Below, one piece after another: positions 36,986 to 46,016 of a DNA stretch of 64,000 nt. Made by a program: the position numbers and the translations under genes. The stretch covers positions 310,001 through 374,000 of the forward strand of contig NZ_JAQZZL010000001.1 in the NCBI RefSeq assembly GCF_028745505.1, in the 5' to 3' direction. The DNA is from Lentisphaera marina. GTDB lineage: Bacteria > Verrucomicrobiota > Lentisphaeria > Lentisphaerales > Lentisphaeraceae. Within the stretch, counting starts at the first letter, position 1. Each line of letters opens with the position of its first letter. The notes beneath the pieces are model-generated. The model was not told the origin of the DNA, did no database searches, and saw only the letters and a program-made list of their open reading frames with translations.

Positions 36986-37510
36986 TTAGCTCTCGCTTTT
37001 TTTCTTCAACATTGCCTGCCGCTGAGCCTTTAACTCTCGTTCAGCTTTCGCTTGAGCTTTCTTAGCTGCGTTTCGTTTAGCGGTCTCAGCCTTACGCTCT
37101 TCTCTTCTTTTCAGAATTTCAGCTTTATGCCTTGCCTCTTCTTCCGCCTCGAGCCTCTTCTTCTCTTCAAGCTCAGCTTTCTTTTCTTCATCCTTAACTT
37201 TCTGACGCCTCTGAAAATCGACATCTTCCTTCAAGATAATCGGCTCACCGTGCTCAGCATCGAATTCCATTAGAGTTTGCTCAACTTTATCATTGGGTGC
37301 GTAATCCAAAGGCGTTAAACCTTTTTTATCACGTATATTCACATCCGCTCCACTAGCAATCAATATCCTAATGATTTGAATATTTAATGCATAATGCAAA
37401 GCTACTTTCCCGTGAAGATCCTTCTGATTTACTTCAAAATTGGGGTCCTGCAAAGCTCTATAAATATCTGCAAGTTTCTCATCTTTAACGAGTCTAAAAA
37501 AATCAATCAT
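36986..37510 (-). CDS. Ankyrin-repeat protein with a long charged helical tail
   Basis: A 174-residue cytoplasmic protein. The first 75 residues hold two to three short ankyrin repeats (DLHGKVALHYALNI, IRILIASGADVNIRDKKGLTPLDYA). From about residue 95 to the end is a single extremely charged helix of Lys/Glu/Ala/Arg with repeated KAE and RREER patterns, ending KKKSES. It probably forms a coiled coil or an extended single helix. Ankyrin repeats mediate protein binding; the partner is unknown. The gene is monocistronic, converging on the AsmA-like gene. Confidence 0.75.
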   Translation of the reverse strand: MIDFFRLVKDEKLADIYRALQDPNFEVNQKDLHGKVALHYALNIQIIRILIASGADVNIRDKKGLTPLDYAPNDKVEQTLMEFDAEHGEPIILKEDVDFQRRQKVKDEEKKAELEEKKRLEAEEEARHKAEILKRREERKAETAKRNAAKKAQAKAERELKAQRQAMLKKKSES

Positions 37511-37682
37511 TCATCCATCCAAAATCTGGTAATTATTTATCTATCTATATAAAAAGTCACGAATTATAACATAATTTAATAAAATTTCAACATGATAAAC
37601 TTGCCAGTAGCTTTTCTACTTGCTCAGTAGAATTTTAGCGGTATCCTATTTGAATTGAATTTAAAATACACTGAGGCGAAAC

Positions 37683-39359
37683 ATGAAAGTCATCTCCAAA
37701 AACAAGTTTTTTTTGCTAATGCTAGCACTAGCTATGCCCTTGATGGCAAGATCAACAGAAGACTATCAATTACTACTTAAAAAAACGATCGAATTATACC
37801 CCGAGTTTGAAGATGCCCTCCCAAACACAAGTTTAAGCAACAGTATCACATCTTTCGTACCCGTAATCACCAACAAAGACGTCCTTGGCATTAGTGCGAT
37901 CCCGCAAAGCCCACTCGACAATAAAGATATCGCTCGACTTAAAGAAATGGTGATTTATAACACAACTCGTCTACTTGAGCCGAATTCTCTTCCAATCATC
38001 TTTGAGATGCTAACTAAATCCATCGCTGCTCAAGACAGCATGCAAATCGGATTCTGGACTGCGTGCCTCAGTAATAATATCGCCAACTATAGTGACTTGA
38101 GCAATCTAGCAGAAATCAACTATCTAGCCGAGTATATCCCTGCACTAGCTCCAGACCTCAAAAACTCAGAAGGCACCCCAATTTCTATGCGTGGATCAGC
38201 TTCAGCATCATTCGCCGATGTTTTTAAACATGATTTAATGGATGAGCTTTACCAAAAAAATAATGCTTCATTTAAACCACAAATCATTACTAAGCAAGCT
38301 GAATACATGACGACCTTTCTACTACAACGCCCTGTATCAATACTAAAAAACTCACAGCTGCACGCCAACAAACTCGCACAAAACCTTCAACGCGCAGCCT
38401 TAACTGAAGACAAGACTACTTACAATGGTAAGCTTGCGGTTTTAAAATCGTCATCTGCCAGTATCCAAACAACAGCATCCATACTTCGCACTGCCGTTGA
38501 ATTTGCAAAAAACAAAATCAAGTACACTTCACCCAGCAGCAAAGCTATAACTGAACTTGCGAGTAAACATAGTCAAGCCATCGCCCCTGAACTAAGCTTA
38601 TACCTAAAAGAAGCCATCGAAAAACAAAGTAAAGAAGGCAACATTGGGATTCTCATAGAGCCCCTCTCTACTAAGCAAGGCTCCTTACTAGGTAATCAAA
38701 CACTCGTTTTAGCTTCCCAAATCAGCTCCGCGCTAATTAAAAGAAAAGTTGAGTATTCCCTTTTAAATCTTGAATCTATTTTAAGAAGTCACTTCCCATC
38801 AGCTAAACAAATGCCCGTCCTCATCATCCCATGTGTTAAACTTTCTGCACGTTCTGGATGGTACTTACAAAGTGAACTCAATAAGCGCATCAATGAATAC
38901 AAAGAACAAGGTGGCCGCATCATGTGGGTCTCATCTCACAGTGTCAACTTCTTAAATGAGCTCTCTCGAAACCTCCAGAGCGCAACCTCTCTGTCAAACA
39001 TCAGCCTTGATAATTCTGAAGAGATCATGGTTCACAAAGTCTTAAACGCCTCCGGAGAAGAAAGCTACATAGACATGCTTAGATCACCCGCTCAATTCAA
39101 TAAAACACTTCCTGTGGGCTACACAGTTAAAGATAATGAAAACATCACACCTTTAATGTCTCTAAAGTTTGATGACGAACTTGTGACTATTGCGGCTATC
39201 AACAACGATAAAACTGCTGCGTACATCAACCCGCTCATTCTTTATCCCGCCGCAGTTGATACGCAAGTCGAAGCTTTAATCCCAGCTAGATTTGAGCAAT
39301 CTATAGAAGATGCCTTCATGTCTAGTCTAAGACTCTTAATGGACCCCAACGCTCTCTAA
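37683..39359 (+). CDS. Exported protein of unknown function
   Basis: A 558-residue protein with a signal peptide (SKNKFFLLMLALAMPLMARS, cleavage near residue 23). Most of it is helical. The segment around residues 375-420 (MPVLIIPCVKLSARSG, INEYKEQGGRIMWVSSH) resembles the alternating strand and helix with a GG-turn seen in class I glutamine-amidotransferase-like folds, without a catalytic Cys-His pair. I do not recognise a named family. The stop overlaps the ATG of the next gene by one base, suggesting that the exported protein and the following membrane protein work together. Confidence 0.65.
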   Translation: MKVISKNKFFLLMLALAMPLMARSTEDYQLLLKKTIELYPEFEDALPNTSLSNSITSFVPVITNKDVLGISAIPQSPLDNKDIARLKEMVIYNTTRLLEPNSLPIIFEMLTKSIAAQDSMQIGFWTACLSNNIANYSDLSNLAEINYLAEYIPALAPDLKNSEGTPISMRGSASASFADVFKHDLMDELYQKNNASFKPQIITKQAEYMTTFLLQRPVSILKNSQLHANKLAQNLQRAALTEDKTTYNGKLAVLKSSSASIQTTASILRTAVEFAKNKIKYTSPSSKAITELASKHSQAIAPELSLYLKEAIEKQSKEGNIGILIEPLSTKQGSLLGNQTLVLASQISSALIKRKVEYSLLNLESILRSHFPSAKQMPVLIIPCVKLSARSGWYLQSELNKRINEYKEQGGRIMWVSSHSVNFLNELSRNLQSATSLSNISLDNSEEIMVHKVLNASGEESYIDMLRSPAQFNKTLPVGYTVKDNENITPLMSLKFDDELVTIAAINNDKTAAYINPLILYPAAVDTQVEALIPARFEQSIEDAFMSSLRLLMDPNAL

Positions 39360-40162
39360 TGCAGAAAGTCGCTGCCTTCTTTAGATTTTATACTAATTTC
39401 TACCAAAAAGAGCAACAGCTAAATGCGCTAACTAAATGGCGCAATGGCCTGCTCTTTTTACTTATTCTATCGATATATTCCGCAATACTCCCTTGGCGGA
39501 CGTCAACAAATAACTTCAAGCAGTTCTATGCCATTCAAGTGAGCCCCGTACTTAGCGAGCTCCCAGAACTCTACATAGAAAACGACTCGATCACTATCGA
39601 AAACAAGCAAGAGTTCAAATCTCTGGAAAACGATAAAGTCATCATTTCGATTGATGCGAAAATTGATTTAAACAAAAAAATCCCCATCCAAATCAGCCGA
39701 GATAAGCTCGCCATTCTCCACCCCGACTTTACTCAAATACTACCTCTCAGTACTTTCACCCACCTTGAATCAACTCAAAGCTTTCTAAGTCAAGAGGAAG
39801 CTAGAACACAAATCCCTTTAAACGACTACTTGAAAAACAACTCAGATTTTATTAGAAGTATTCAAGTTCATCAATTTTTTGCTAGTATTCGATCACTACT
39901 TTTTACCAACGTCATTCAATGTGCCTTTCTGGCGGGTTTATTCTTTTTTTTACATCGTCGCATTGTTCGAGCCCCCTTCATCGATTTCTTCAAAATAAGT
40001 GTCTTGGCATCAGTCCCCTTCTCTCTTAGCCTTGCGGTTTTCCTCTTTTATGAAAACGTCTCATTCTTTTCAACTTTGGTGCCCACTGTATTACACTTTT
40101 TTTTCTTTTTCCGTTCTATCCCTTCTCTCATTGAATATCAAAATGCTAAAGCGCTAAAATAA
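39359..40162 (+). CDS. DUF1189-like polytopic membrane protein
   Basis: A 267-residue protein. The amphipathic start (FFRFYTNFYQKEQ) and first transmembrane helix (about residues 28-44, GLLFLLILSIYSAILPW) are followed by a periplasmic domain with the segment LPELYIENDSITIENKQ. Three further helices lie at about 176-195, 205-225 and 235-250. This layout, with an N-terminal FY element, one helix, an extracytoplasmic loop reading IENDSI and then several helices, resembles DUF1189 proteins. Function is unknown. It overlaps the preceding exported-protein gene by one base. Confidence 0.6.
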   Translation: MQKVAAFFRFYTNFYQKEQQLNALTKWRNGLLFLLILSIYSAILPWRTSTNNFKQFYAIQVSPVLSELPELYIENDSITIENKQEFKSLENDKVIISIDAKIDLNKKIPIQISRDKLAILHPDFTQILPLSTFTHLESTQSFLSQEEARTQIPLNDYLKNNSDFIRSIQVHQFFASIRSLLFTNVIQCAFLAGLFFFLHRRIVRAPFIDFFKISVLASVPFSLSLAVFLFYENVSFFSTLVPTVLHFFFFFRSIPSLIEYQNAKALK

Positions 40163-40244
40163 ATTGCCACAAAGATGGGCTCCACTTGCATATTAAGGGC
40201 TTTAAGCTTAATTCAAAAAATCAAATTACTCTAGGAGAAATCAA

Positions 40245-41540
40245 ATGGCTATCTGGTCAACCTCTGCCAACGACGAAGGCTTCAACTCTCGCCTTCATGA
40301 AATATGCTTCAAAACCAACCTTGATTACGACAACAAGCTCCTCCCTTGGGATATTATTGCACTAATTTCTCACGGGCGCATGCTCGCTAAATGCGAACTC
40401 ATTTCCGCAAGTGATGCTGAACTCATTGAAACACATCTTCAAGATATGAAGCAGGAAGCACTCGATGGCTCACTTAAAATGCTTCCTGAGCTCGAAGACT
40501 GTCACTCACTTATTGAAGATGAGCTCATTAAACGCGCTGGAGATGCTGGTAAACAACTTTACATGGCTCGTAGTCGCAATGACCAAGTCGTATCAGCGAC
40601 TCGCCTCTTTGGTAAAGATAAGCTCACAAAAATCAAGCAAACTCTCAAATCCTTTATTGATGAACTCCTAAGTTTCGCGAGCAAACACGAAACTACCCCC
40701 ATGCCGGGTTACACACATACGCAACGCGCCATGCCTTCATCCGTTGGCTTGTGGGCTTCTTCTTTTGCAGAAATTCTTATTAATCAAAAAGAAGCTATTG
40801 ACGCCGCCATTTCTCTCAATGATGTCAATGTCTTAGGTTCGGCCGCCGGTTATGGCACTGACTTTCCAATTGATCGCGAATTCGTCACTAAGGATCTCGG
40901 TTTAGCTAGAACCCAAGTCAATTCACTTTCTTGCCAGTTGAGTCGTGGCCAAGTAGAATGCCAAAGCCTGCAGGCTCTATGGGGTACAATGTTTGTTATC
41001 AACAGACTCGCAAACGACATGGTATGGATGACAAGCGCTGAATTCGACTTTTTAGATGTCGGTAAATCCTGCACTACTGGTTCAAGTATCATGCCGAACA
41101 AGAAAAACCTTGACCCCTGCGAAATCATCCGTAGTCGTTACCACCTTTTTACTGGTCAAATCAGCCAAGCTCAAGGCGTTATATCCAACCTATTTTCAGG
41201 ATACAATAGCGATTACCAAGAGACCAAGGGAGTCTTCATGGAAGGCCTCACTCTCGTTGAAGAATCTCTTGAAGCTATGGGCATTGTCATTTCCAATACC
41301 AGTATCAAGGAAGAACGTTTACTCAGTTTTTTCTCGAAAGACATCTACGCAACAGATCTCGTCAATCGCCAAGTAATTGAAGGCAAAACTTTCCGCGATG
41401 CCTACATAGAGGTTAAAAAGTCACTTGACTCAGTCGAACTCGAAGATCCCTATGAAAACGTCAAGCGAAAAACTCATCTCGGTGCACCTGGAAACCCCGG
41501 CCTCGATATTCTTAAAGAACGCTTAGCTAATTTCATTTGA
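40245..41540 (+). CDS. argH: Argininosuccinate lyase
   Basis: Splits argininosuccinate into arginine and fumarate, the last step of arginine synthesis. It is a helical fumarase/aspartase-superfamily enzyme. Motifs are ARSRNDQV near residue 109, the TPMPGYTHTQRAMP region with the catalytic histidine near residue 150, and the signature TTGSSIMPNKKNLD near 280, where the mobile loop serine acts as base. The usual GSSxMPxKxNPD is here KKNLD. At 431 residues it is slightly shorter than the common 455-470. The start is preceded by AGGAG. It is probably the first gene of a run with eboA, eboB, the LptA-like gene and ttcA. Confidence 0.9.
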   Translation: MAIWSTSANDEGFNSRLHEICFKTNLDYDNKLLPWDIIALISHGRMLAKCELISASDAELIETHLQDMKQEALDGSLKMLPELEDCHSLIEDELIKRAGDAGKQLYMARSRNDQVVSATRLFGKDKLTKIKQTLKSFIDELLSFASKHETTPMPGYTHTQRAMPSSVGLWASSFAEILINQKEAIDAAISLNDVNVLGSAAGYGTDFPIDREFVTKDLGLARTQVNSLSCQLSRGQVECQSLQALWGTMFVINRLANDMVWMTSAEFDFLDVGKSCTTGSSIMPNKKNLDPCEIIRSRYHLFTGQISQAQGVISNLFSGYNSDYQETKGVFMEGLTLVEESLEAMGIVISNTSIKEERLLSFFSKDIYATDLVNRQVIEGKTFRDAYIEVKKSLDSVELEDPYENVKRKTHLGAPGNPGLDILKERLANFI

Positions 41541-41570
41541 AAAGCACCACTTTTTGCCTCATCTTATAAT

Positions 41571-42221
41571 ATGAAAATTGATATCCTCAAAAACATTTTA
41601 CTCCGTCACGCTCCCCGACAAGGGCGTACCGCAGGCTTTTATGATTTTTTAGAATCTACCGATTTCCAATCGAAAGAGTTTCTCATTCAATTTTCTGGTG
41701 TTCCACGTAAACTTGGGCGACAGATTCCAGATTACGATGACGAGGAAACTCAGCAACTCAATGAACTTGCTCCCGCACTAGCTCTTCTTAGTATTGGCAA
41801 CTTAGGCCGCGTCTTATTAGCCTCTAAATTAGCCTCAAGATCTGACCTTCAGGAATTACTCCTCCGCGGAGATGATTTTGAAAAGGCCACCTCATTACTA
41901 GCTTTGAATTTTCGCGATGATGGCAAAGAATTACACAATGATGTTGTTAATGTCTGCCGCACCAATTCACTCGATACATATAAAGCACTTGCTATCAATA
42001 ACCCCTACCCTTCGGAACACTTTACAGAAGCTGAATTCATCCAACTCACTCTTAAAGTTCTGTTTATGGGACTACCCTTCGATAAAATATATGGCTTAGA
42101 AAAACGTTGTAACGATAAACTAATCGAAGCTGTATTATTCTTTTACACTGAACGCACTGCAGCCAAACGCACTGTACCAGATGTTTGTATTAATTTTCTT
42201 AAGGAGAAAAATGCTCTATGA
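41571..42221 (+). CDS. eboA: EboA-family protein
   Basis: A 216-residue helical protein whose C-terminal half matches the EboA pattern: ALAINNPYPSEHF, then LTLKVLFMGLPFDKIYGLEKR and ERTAAKRTVPD, where EboA proteins have NPYP, LKALF...GL..R and ERWAA.R. EboA belongs to the ebo gene set found in cyanobacteria, algae and scattered bacteria, linked to export or handling of secondary metabolites such as scytonemin precursors. Its biochemical activity is unknown. It overlaps the next gene, a TatD-like EboB homologue, by 4 nt (ATGA), which supports the call. No UbiA-type EboC, EboD, EboE or EboF lies in the window. Confidence 0.7.
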   Translation: MKIDILKNILLRHAPRQGRTAGFYDFLESTDFQSKEFLIQFSGVPRKLGRQIPDYDDEETQQLNELAPALALLSIGNLGRVLLASKLASRSDLQELLLRGDDFEKATSLLALNFRDDGKELHNDVVNVCRTNSLDTYKALAINNPYPSEHFTEAEFIQLTLKVLFMGLPFDKIYGLEKRCNDKLIEAVLFFYTERTAAKRTVPDVCINFLKEKNAL

Positions 42222-43108
42222 AATACTTTGACCCACATATTCACATGACTTCACGTACTACAGATGACTATATGGCCATGTACAAAGCTGGTATACGCGC
42301 TGTAATTGAACCCGCCTTTTGGCTCGGGCAACCTCGAACACATGCTGGCTCTTTCGACGACTATTTTCAGTCTATCACGGGTTGGGAACGCTTCCGCGCT
42401 TCACAATTTGGCATACGCCATTTCTGTACTATTTGTCTGAATGCAAAAGAAGCTAACAATCCCGAATATGCAGATGAAATTTTAGAGTACCTCCCTCGTT
42501 ACCTCGAAAAAGATAATGTTGTGGGCGTCGGTGAAATCGGCTACGACGACATGACGGATCATGAACACAAGCTTTTCAAAACACAGCTAGAAATGGCTAA
42601 AGAACGCGACCTCCCAGTTATTGTACACACACCACACCGCGACAAACTCAACGGTGTCCAAGCCACTATTGATCTCATTAGAGATGTTGGCATTGATGAA
42701 ACCTTAGTTGTCATTGATCACAATAACGAAGAAACTCTTCCTATGGTTCTCGAAACAAACTGCTGGGCCGGCCACACCATATATCCTCATTCAAAAATGG
42801 ATGCTGACCGCATGGTTGACCTCATTCAACAATATGGTTCTGACCGTATCCTCGTTAATAGTTCTGCTGACTGGGGGATCTCCAATCCTCTTGCCGTTCC
42901 TGTAACAGCCGGGCTCATGAAAGAACAAAATTTCAGTGATGAAATCATTCAAAAGGTGATGTGGGACAACCCCATTGCTCTCTTTGAAAAATCTGGCGCG
43001 TTTACAAAGGCAGAACTCGAAACCGAATTAGAGTTTGATCAAAGCTTACTCTTCCAAGGTAACTCAGTACTTCGCGGTCAACGCCCTGAAAAAAGCAGCA
43101 ATGCTTAA
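42218..43108 (+). CDS. eboB: TatD-like metal-dependent hydrolase, EboB type
   Basis: A 296-residue amidohydrolase-superfamily TIM barrel. Metal ligands expected for TatD-type enzymes are present: H7 and H9 in DPHIHM, E106 in GVGEIG, H137 in VIVHTPH, H168 in VIDHNN and D218 in NSSADWG. The GRTRTHAGSF-like loop (QPRTHAGSFDDY, about 38-49) and its pairing with an EboA homologue point to the EboB branch, not to housekeeping DNase TatD. The substrate is unknown. It overlaps eboA by 4 nt, and its last 8 nt overlap the start I prefer for the LptA-like gene. Confidence 0.72.
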   Translation: MKYFDPHIHMTSRTTDDYMAMYKAGIRAVIEPAFWLGQPRTHAGSFDDYFQSITGWERFRASQFGIRHFCTICLNAKEANNPEYADEILEYLPRYLEKDNVVGVGEIGYDDMTDHEHKLFKTQLEMAKERDLPVIVHTPHRDKLNGVQATIDLIRDVGIDETLVVIDHNNEETLPMVLETNCWAGHTIYPHSKMDADRMVDLIQQYGSDRILVNSSADWGISNPLAVPVTAGLMKEQNFSDEIIQKVMWDNPIALFEKSGAFTKAELETELEFDQSLLFQGNSVLRGQRPEKSSNA

Positions 43109-43586
43109 GTTTCTAACACTTTTACTTTTTAACCTTAGTTTAGTATCAGCCGCCGAAAAAATCGCTGATACAAACGAGGTTAAAGAAGAGAAGACTGAAG
43201 AAGTTATTATAACTTCTGACACACTTGATTTCTTCAATCAAGACAAAAAGCGCATGGCCATCTTTGAACACAATGTTCATGTGACTCGTGGAAAAATGAC
43301 CATGACCGCAAAAAAAATGACCTGTTACCTAAACACTAAAAATGAGATCCATCTCATTATTGCTGAAGGCGATGTGGTCATTACCGAAGAAGATAAAAAA
43401 TCGACTTCCCAAAAAGTGGCTTACTCTCCCAAAGAAAAGAAAATTATTCTCATTCGCCAACCAGTCATTTATATGAATGAAAATAAAATTGAAGCTCGAC
43501 GCATCACCATCTACCAAATAACTGGCGATGTGTTTTTTGATGAACCCGTGATGCACACCCTTATCAAAGATGAGCCAACTAAGTAA
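43101..43586 (+). CDS. LptA/OstA-like periplasmic protein
   Basis: A 161-residue exported protein. I choose the ATG at 43101, overlapping the eboB stop, because it gives a normal signal peptide (LKFLTLLLFNLSLVSA). A longer in-frame start at 43035 would only prepend eboB-overlapping sequence. The mature part has the OstA/LptA strand pattern: SDTLDFFNQDKKRMAIFEHNVHV, a GKMTMTAKKMTCYL strand pair, then EGDVVIT and KVAYSPKEKK. LptA carries lipopolysaccharide across the periplasm. No other lpt gene is next to it. It overlaps ttcA by 17 nt. Confidence 0.75.
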   Translation: MLKFLTLLLFNLSLVSAAEKIADTNEVKEEKTEEVIITSDTLDFFNQDKKRMAIFEHNVHVTRGKMTMTAKKMTCYLNTKNEIHLIIAEGDVVITEEDKKSTSQKVAYSPKEKKIILIRQPVIYMNENKIEARRITIYQITGDVFFDEPVMHTLIKDEPTK

Positions 43587-44325
43587 TTCTCTTCGAAAGC
43601 AAGTCTCAAAAGCTCTCAACGATTTTAATATGATCGCTGAAGGTGATAAAATTATGGTGGCATGTTCAGGTGGCAAAGACTCCTCAATCTTACTTCTGGT
43701 TTTAGAGGAAATCCGTAAAAAAAGTCCTGTGAATTTCACCCTTCATCCCGTCATGCTTGATCAAAAACAACCTGGCTTTGATGCCGTTGAATTCATTCAC
43801 TTCATGCGTGAACACAATTTAAATATCACACTACTCCAAGAAGATACCTATTCGATAGTGAAAGACAAAACACCCGAAGGCAAAGCCTTTTGCGGTGTTT
43901 GCTCACGCCTCCGTCGAGGAATCCTTTACACCCACGCGAAAACTAAGGGATACACAAAAATTGCTCTTGGTCATCACCGCGATGATATGAATCAAACTTT
44001 ATTAATGAATATCTTTTTCTCTGGGAAAATTTCTGCGATGCCCGCAAAATTAAAATCAGATGATGGTGCTAATACTTTAATCCGCCCCTTGGCGTATTGC
44101 GCTGAAAAGGATTTAATTGCACTCGCTGAAGAATACTCCTTCCCCGTTGTTCCCTGCAATCTCTGTGGGACTCAAGAAAATCTACAACGTCAGGAAATGA
44201 AGAAGCTTCTGGGAAATTTAGAATTAAAGCACCCCAACATTGGTGCTGTTATGCAAAATGCTCAGGCGAATATCCGCCCCTCACAATTACTTGATTCAAA
44301 GCTTTGGGACTTCTCCAGTCTTTAA
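43570..44325 (+). CDS. ttcA: tRNA 2-thiocytidine biosynthesis protein TtcA
   Basis: Thiolates C32 of certain tRNAs using ATP and a [4Fe-4S] cluster. The PP-loop SGGKDS is at residues 33-38. Two CxxC motifs that hold the cluster are C108/C111 (FCGVCSRLRRG) and C196/C199 (PCNLCGTQ). The ALGHHRDDM segment near residue 132 is the family adenylation motif. The length (251) is at the short end of the family. The start lies inside the preceding gene (17-nt overlap), and the end is 3 nt from the convergent transporter gene. Confidence 0.9.
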   Translation: MSQLSNSLRKQVSKALNDFNMIAEGDKIMVACSGGKDSSILLLVLEEIRKKSPVNFTLHPVMLDQKQPGFDAVEFIHFMREHNLNITLLQEDTYSIVKDKTPEGKAFCGVCSRLRRGILYTHAKTKGYTKIALGHHRDDMNQTLLMNIFFSGKISAMPAKLKSDDGANTLIRPLAYCAEKDLIALAEEYSFPVVPCNLCGTQENLQRQEMKKLLGNLELKHPNIGAVMQNAQANIRPSQLLDSKLWDFSSL

Positions 44326-44328
44326 GCC

Positions 44329-45720
44329 CTACCAAAGAATAAAGCGGATCCATATCAGGGAAGATATAACCCCCACCACGGCCGCAATAATGCCCGTGAT
44401 TAAAAAGTCACTGGCTTTCAATAAACCAGAAGAAGACGCTAAAGCATTTGGCGGAGTAGATACCGGCATGCACATAGCTGTTGATGAAGCTAAGGCGATA
44501 ACTACAAGCATAGGTTTTTCGTAACCGACTGCCATGGCCGCTGCGATCGGCATAATTATATTAGCTGCCGCTGTATTACTCATAAAATTAGAGACTATAC
44601 AGGCCATAAAAGCCATCATAATCACTAAAACGAACATATTATCACCAGCACTTGGCATCGCCTCTACTAGGGTGTATGCAAGTCCGCTTTTCTCTACTGC
44701 TACGCCTAGTGTTAAACCACCCGCTAATAATATTAACACATCCCAAGGTAAACTGCGCATATCATCGGCTTCTATCACTCCATTCAAAGGCAAGAGCACA
44801 ATGGGGACAAAAGCCACAACTGAAGCAGGCACACCATGTAAACTTCCTGTACACCAAAGAATAACAGTAAGTAAAAAAACTCCCATTACGAAGGCGGAGT
44901 CTTTATTCATGGGAACTAGCTCGAAGTCGAACTTCGTTTCGTTTTTCCCTTTGCACGAATAAGTGGTTCTCAAATAAAACCACAACACAAAAAGACAAAC
45001 TAAAGCTGGTGGCATTCCGTACCACATCCAAGTCAGAAAATCAACACCCTCACCTCGCGTCTCAAGCAAAGCTGCGGCGACAGCATTTGGAGGCGTGCCA
45101 ATTATACTTCCCATGCCACCAATGTTTGCACCCAATGGAACCGCCATGATATAAGCTTTTTTACGCTTATCGCCTTTTGCGAAGTTCGCTAAAACGGGCC
45201 CCATTAAGCCTAGCATCATGGCCGCGGTCGCAGTATTACTCATGAAATTCGAGAAGATAAAACTTAAAAACATGATCCCAAACAAAAGTATTGAATGAGA
45301 TGAACCCAGTTTTGTGAGCAAAATAGATGAGACTCGTTTATTAACCCCAGTTTTTTCAGCGGCTCGCGCTAATACTAAGCCTCCCATGAAAAGCCATATA
45401 ATCGGACTCGACCAAGTCTCGGTAAAAGTTTCCCAGGGAATATCTCCACCTTTTTCAGGGGACAAGAGAAAAATTGACAAGCCAATAACCAAAAAGCCAA
45501 CCGCAAAGGCTGGCAAAGCTTCTGTCATCCAAAGGCTCGCGGACAAAATCAAAATAAATAAAGCTCTGCGCTCTGGAATGGGCATTTCGCCGTAAGTAGG
45601 ATAGAAAGCTAAAAATAAACTCATCGCAGTAATGAATATAAGCTTTATCGTATCGCGATAAGGATGCTTGTGGTAAATCCCCATTAACTGCTTTAAATGA
45701 CGTCTTGAACTTAACTGCAA
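44329..45720 (-). CDS. DASS-family (SLC13) anion/dicarboxylate symporter
   Basis: A 463-residue transporter with about eleven to twelve transmembrane helices. The two SNT signature motifs that bind sodium and substrate appear as SNFMSNTATAAMM (about residue 158) and SNFMSNTAAANI (about 378), each in a re-entrant hairpin. They are followed by GxPPNA loops (IIGTPPNAVAAALL and MPVSTPPNALASSSG). This matches divalent-anion:Na+ symporters that take up succinate, other dicarboxylates or sulfate. Given two sulfatase genes elsewhere in the window, sulfate is a possible substrate, but the sequence does not decide. The gene is monocistronic and converges on ttcA. Confidence 0.88.
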   Translation of the reverse strand: MQLSSRRHLKQLMGIYHKHPYRDTIKLIFITAMSLFLAFYPTYGEMPIPERRALFILILSASLWMTEALPAFAVGFLVIGLSIFLLSPEKGGDIPWETFTETWSSPIIWLFMGGLVLARAAEKTGVNKRVSSILLTKLGSSHSILLFGIMFLSFIFSNFMSNTATAAMMLGLMGPVLANFAKGDKRKKAYIMAVPLGANIGGMGSIIGTPPNAVAAALLETRGEGVDFLTWMWYGMPPALVCLFVLWFYLRTTYSCKGKNETKFDFELVPMNKDSAFVMGVFLLTVILWCTGSLHGVPASVVAFVPIVLLPLNGVIEADDMRSLPWDVLILLAGGLTLGVAVEKSGLAYTLVEAMPSAGDNMFVLVIMMAFMACIVSNFMSNTAAANIIMPIAAAMAVGYEKPMLVVIALASSTAMCMPVSTPPNALASSSGLLKASDFLITGIIAAVVGVISSLIWIRFILW

Positions 45721-45796
45721 ATGATTCTCCTCAACTTAATCACCAGACTCTACTCTCTTGCTTTTCTAAAACAAAATCACTTACTGCATCTATGAC

Positions 45797-45830
45797 TAAA
45801 AATAAGGGCAGCAATTGCTTGCTGCCCTTA
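45797..45830 (-). terminator. Terminator of the tRNA-Ser gene
   Basis: A perfect 12-bp stem (TAAGGGCAGCAA / TTGCTGCCCTTA, loop TTGC) at 45803-45830 is followed on the minus strand by a TTTTT run. It begins 10 nt after the CCA end of the tRNA gene. Confidence 0.85.
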
Positions 45831-45840
45831 AGAAAATGAA

Positions 45841-45930
45841 TGGCGGAAGAGGTGAGATTCGAACTCACGGAGGACTTGCACCCTCTTCGGTTTTCAAGAC
45901 CGACGCCTTAAACCACTCGACCACTCTTCC
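45841..45930 (-). tRNA. tRNA-Ser (anticodon UGA)
   Basis: A 90-nt class II tRNA. The acceptor stem is GGAAGAG / CTCTTCC with discriminator G and an encoded CCA (plus-strand TGG at 45841-45843). The anticodon arm is TCGGT-CTTGAAA-ACCGA, giving anticodon UGA. It has a long variable arm (GAGGG...CCTCC type) and a T-loop TTCGAAT. The sequence closely follows bacterial serine tRNA. Its own promoter and terminator flank it. Confidence 0.97.
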
Positions 45931-45946
45931 GCTTGAGTGTGCACAG

Positions 45947-45974
45947 ATAATATCGCCACTTCATTCTTTGTCAA
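45947..45974 (-). promoter_or_regulatory. Sigma-70 promoter of tRNA-Ser
   Basis: On the minus strand there is a perfect -35 TTGACA (plus 45969-45974), a 16-nt spacer and -10 TATTAT (plus 45947-45952), ending 17 nt before the mature 5' end of the tRNA. Confidence 0.8.
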
Positions 45975-46016
45975 ACAAAGTTTTCTAAAGAAAATTAAGT
46001 TTTTTAAGGATATATC

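Noticed and set aside
43035..43100. Longer start for the LptA-like protein
   Set aside because: It would place 22 extra residues before the signal peptide, encoded inside eboB; the ATG at 43101 gives a normal export signal.
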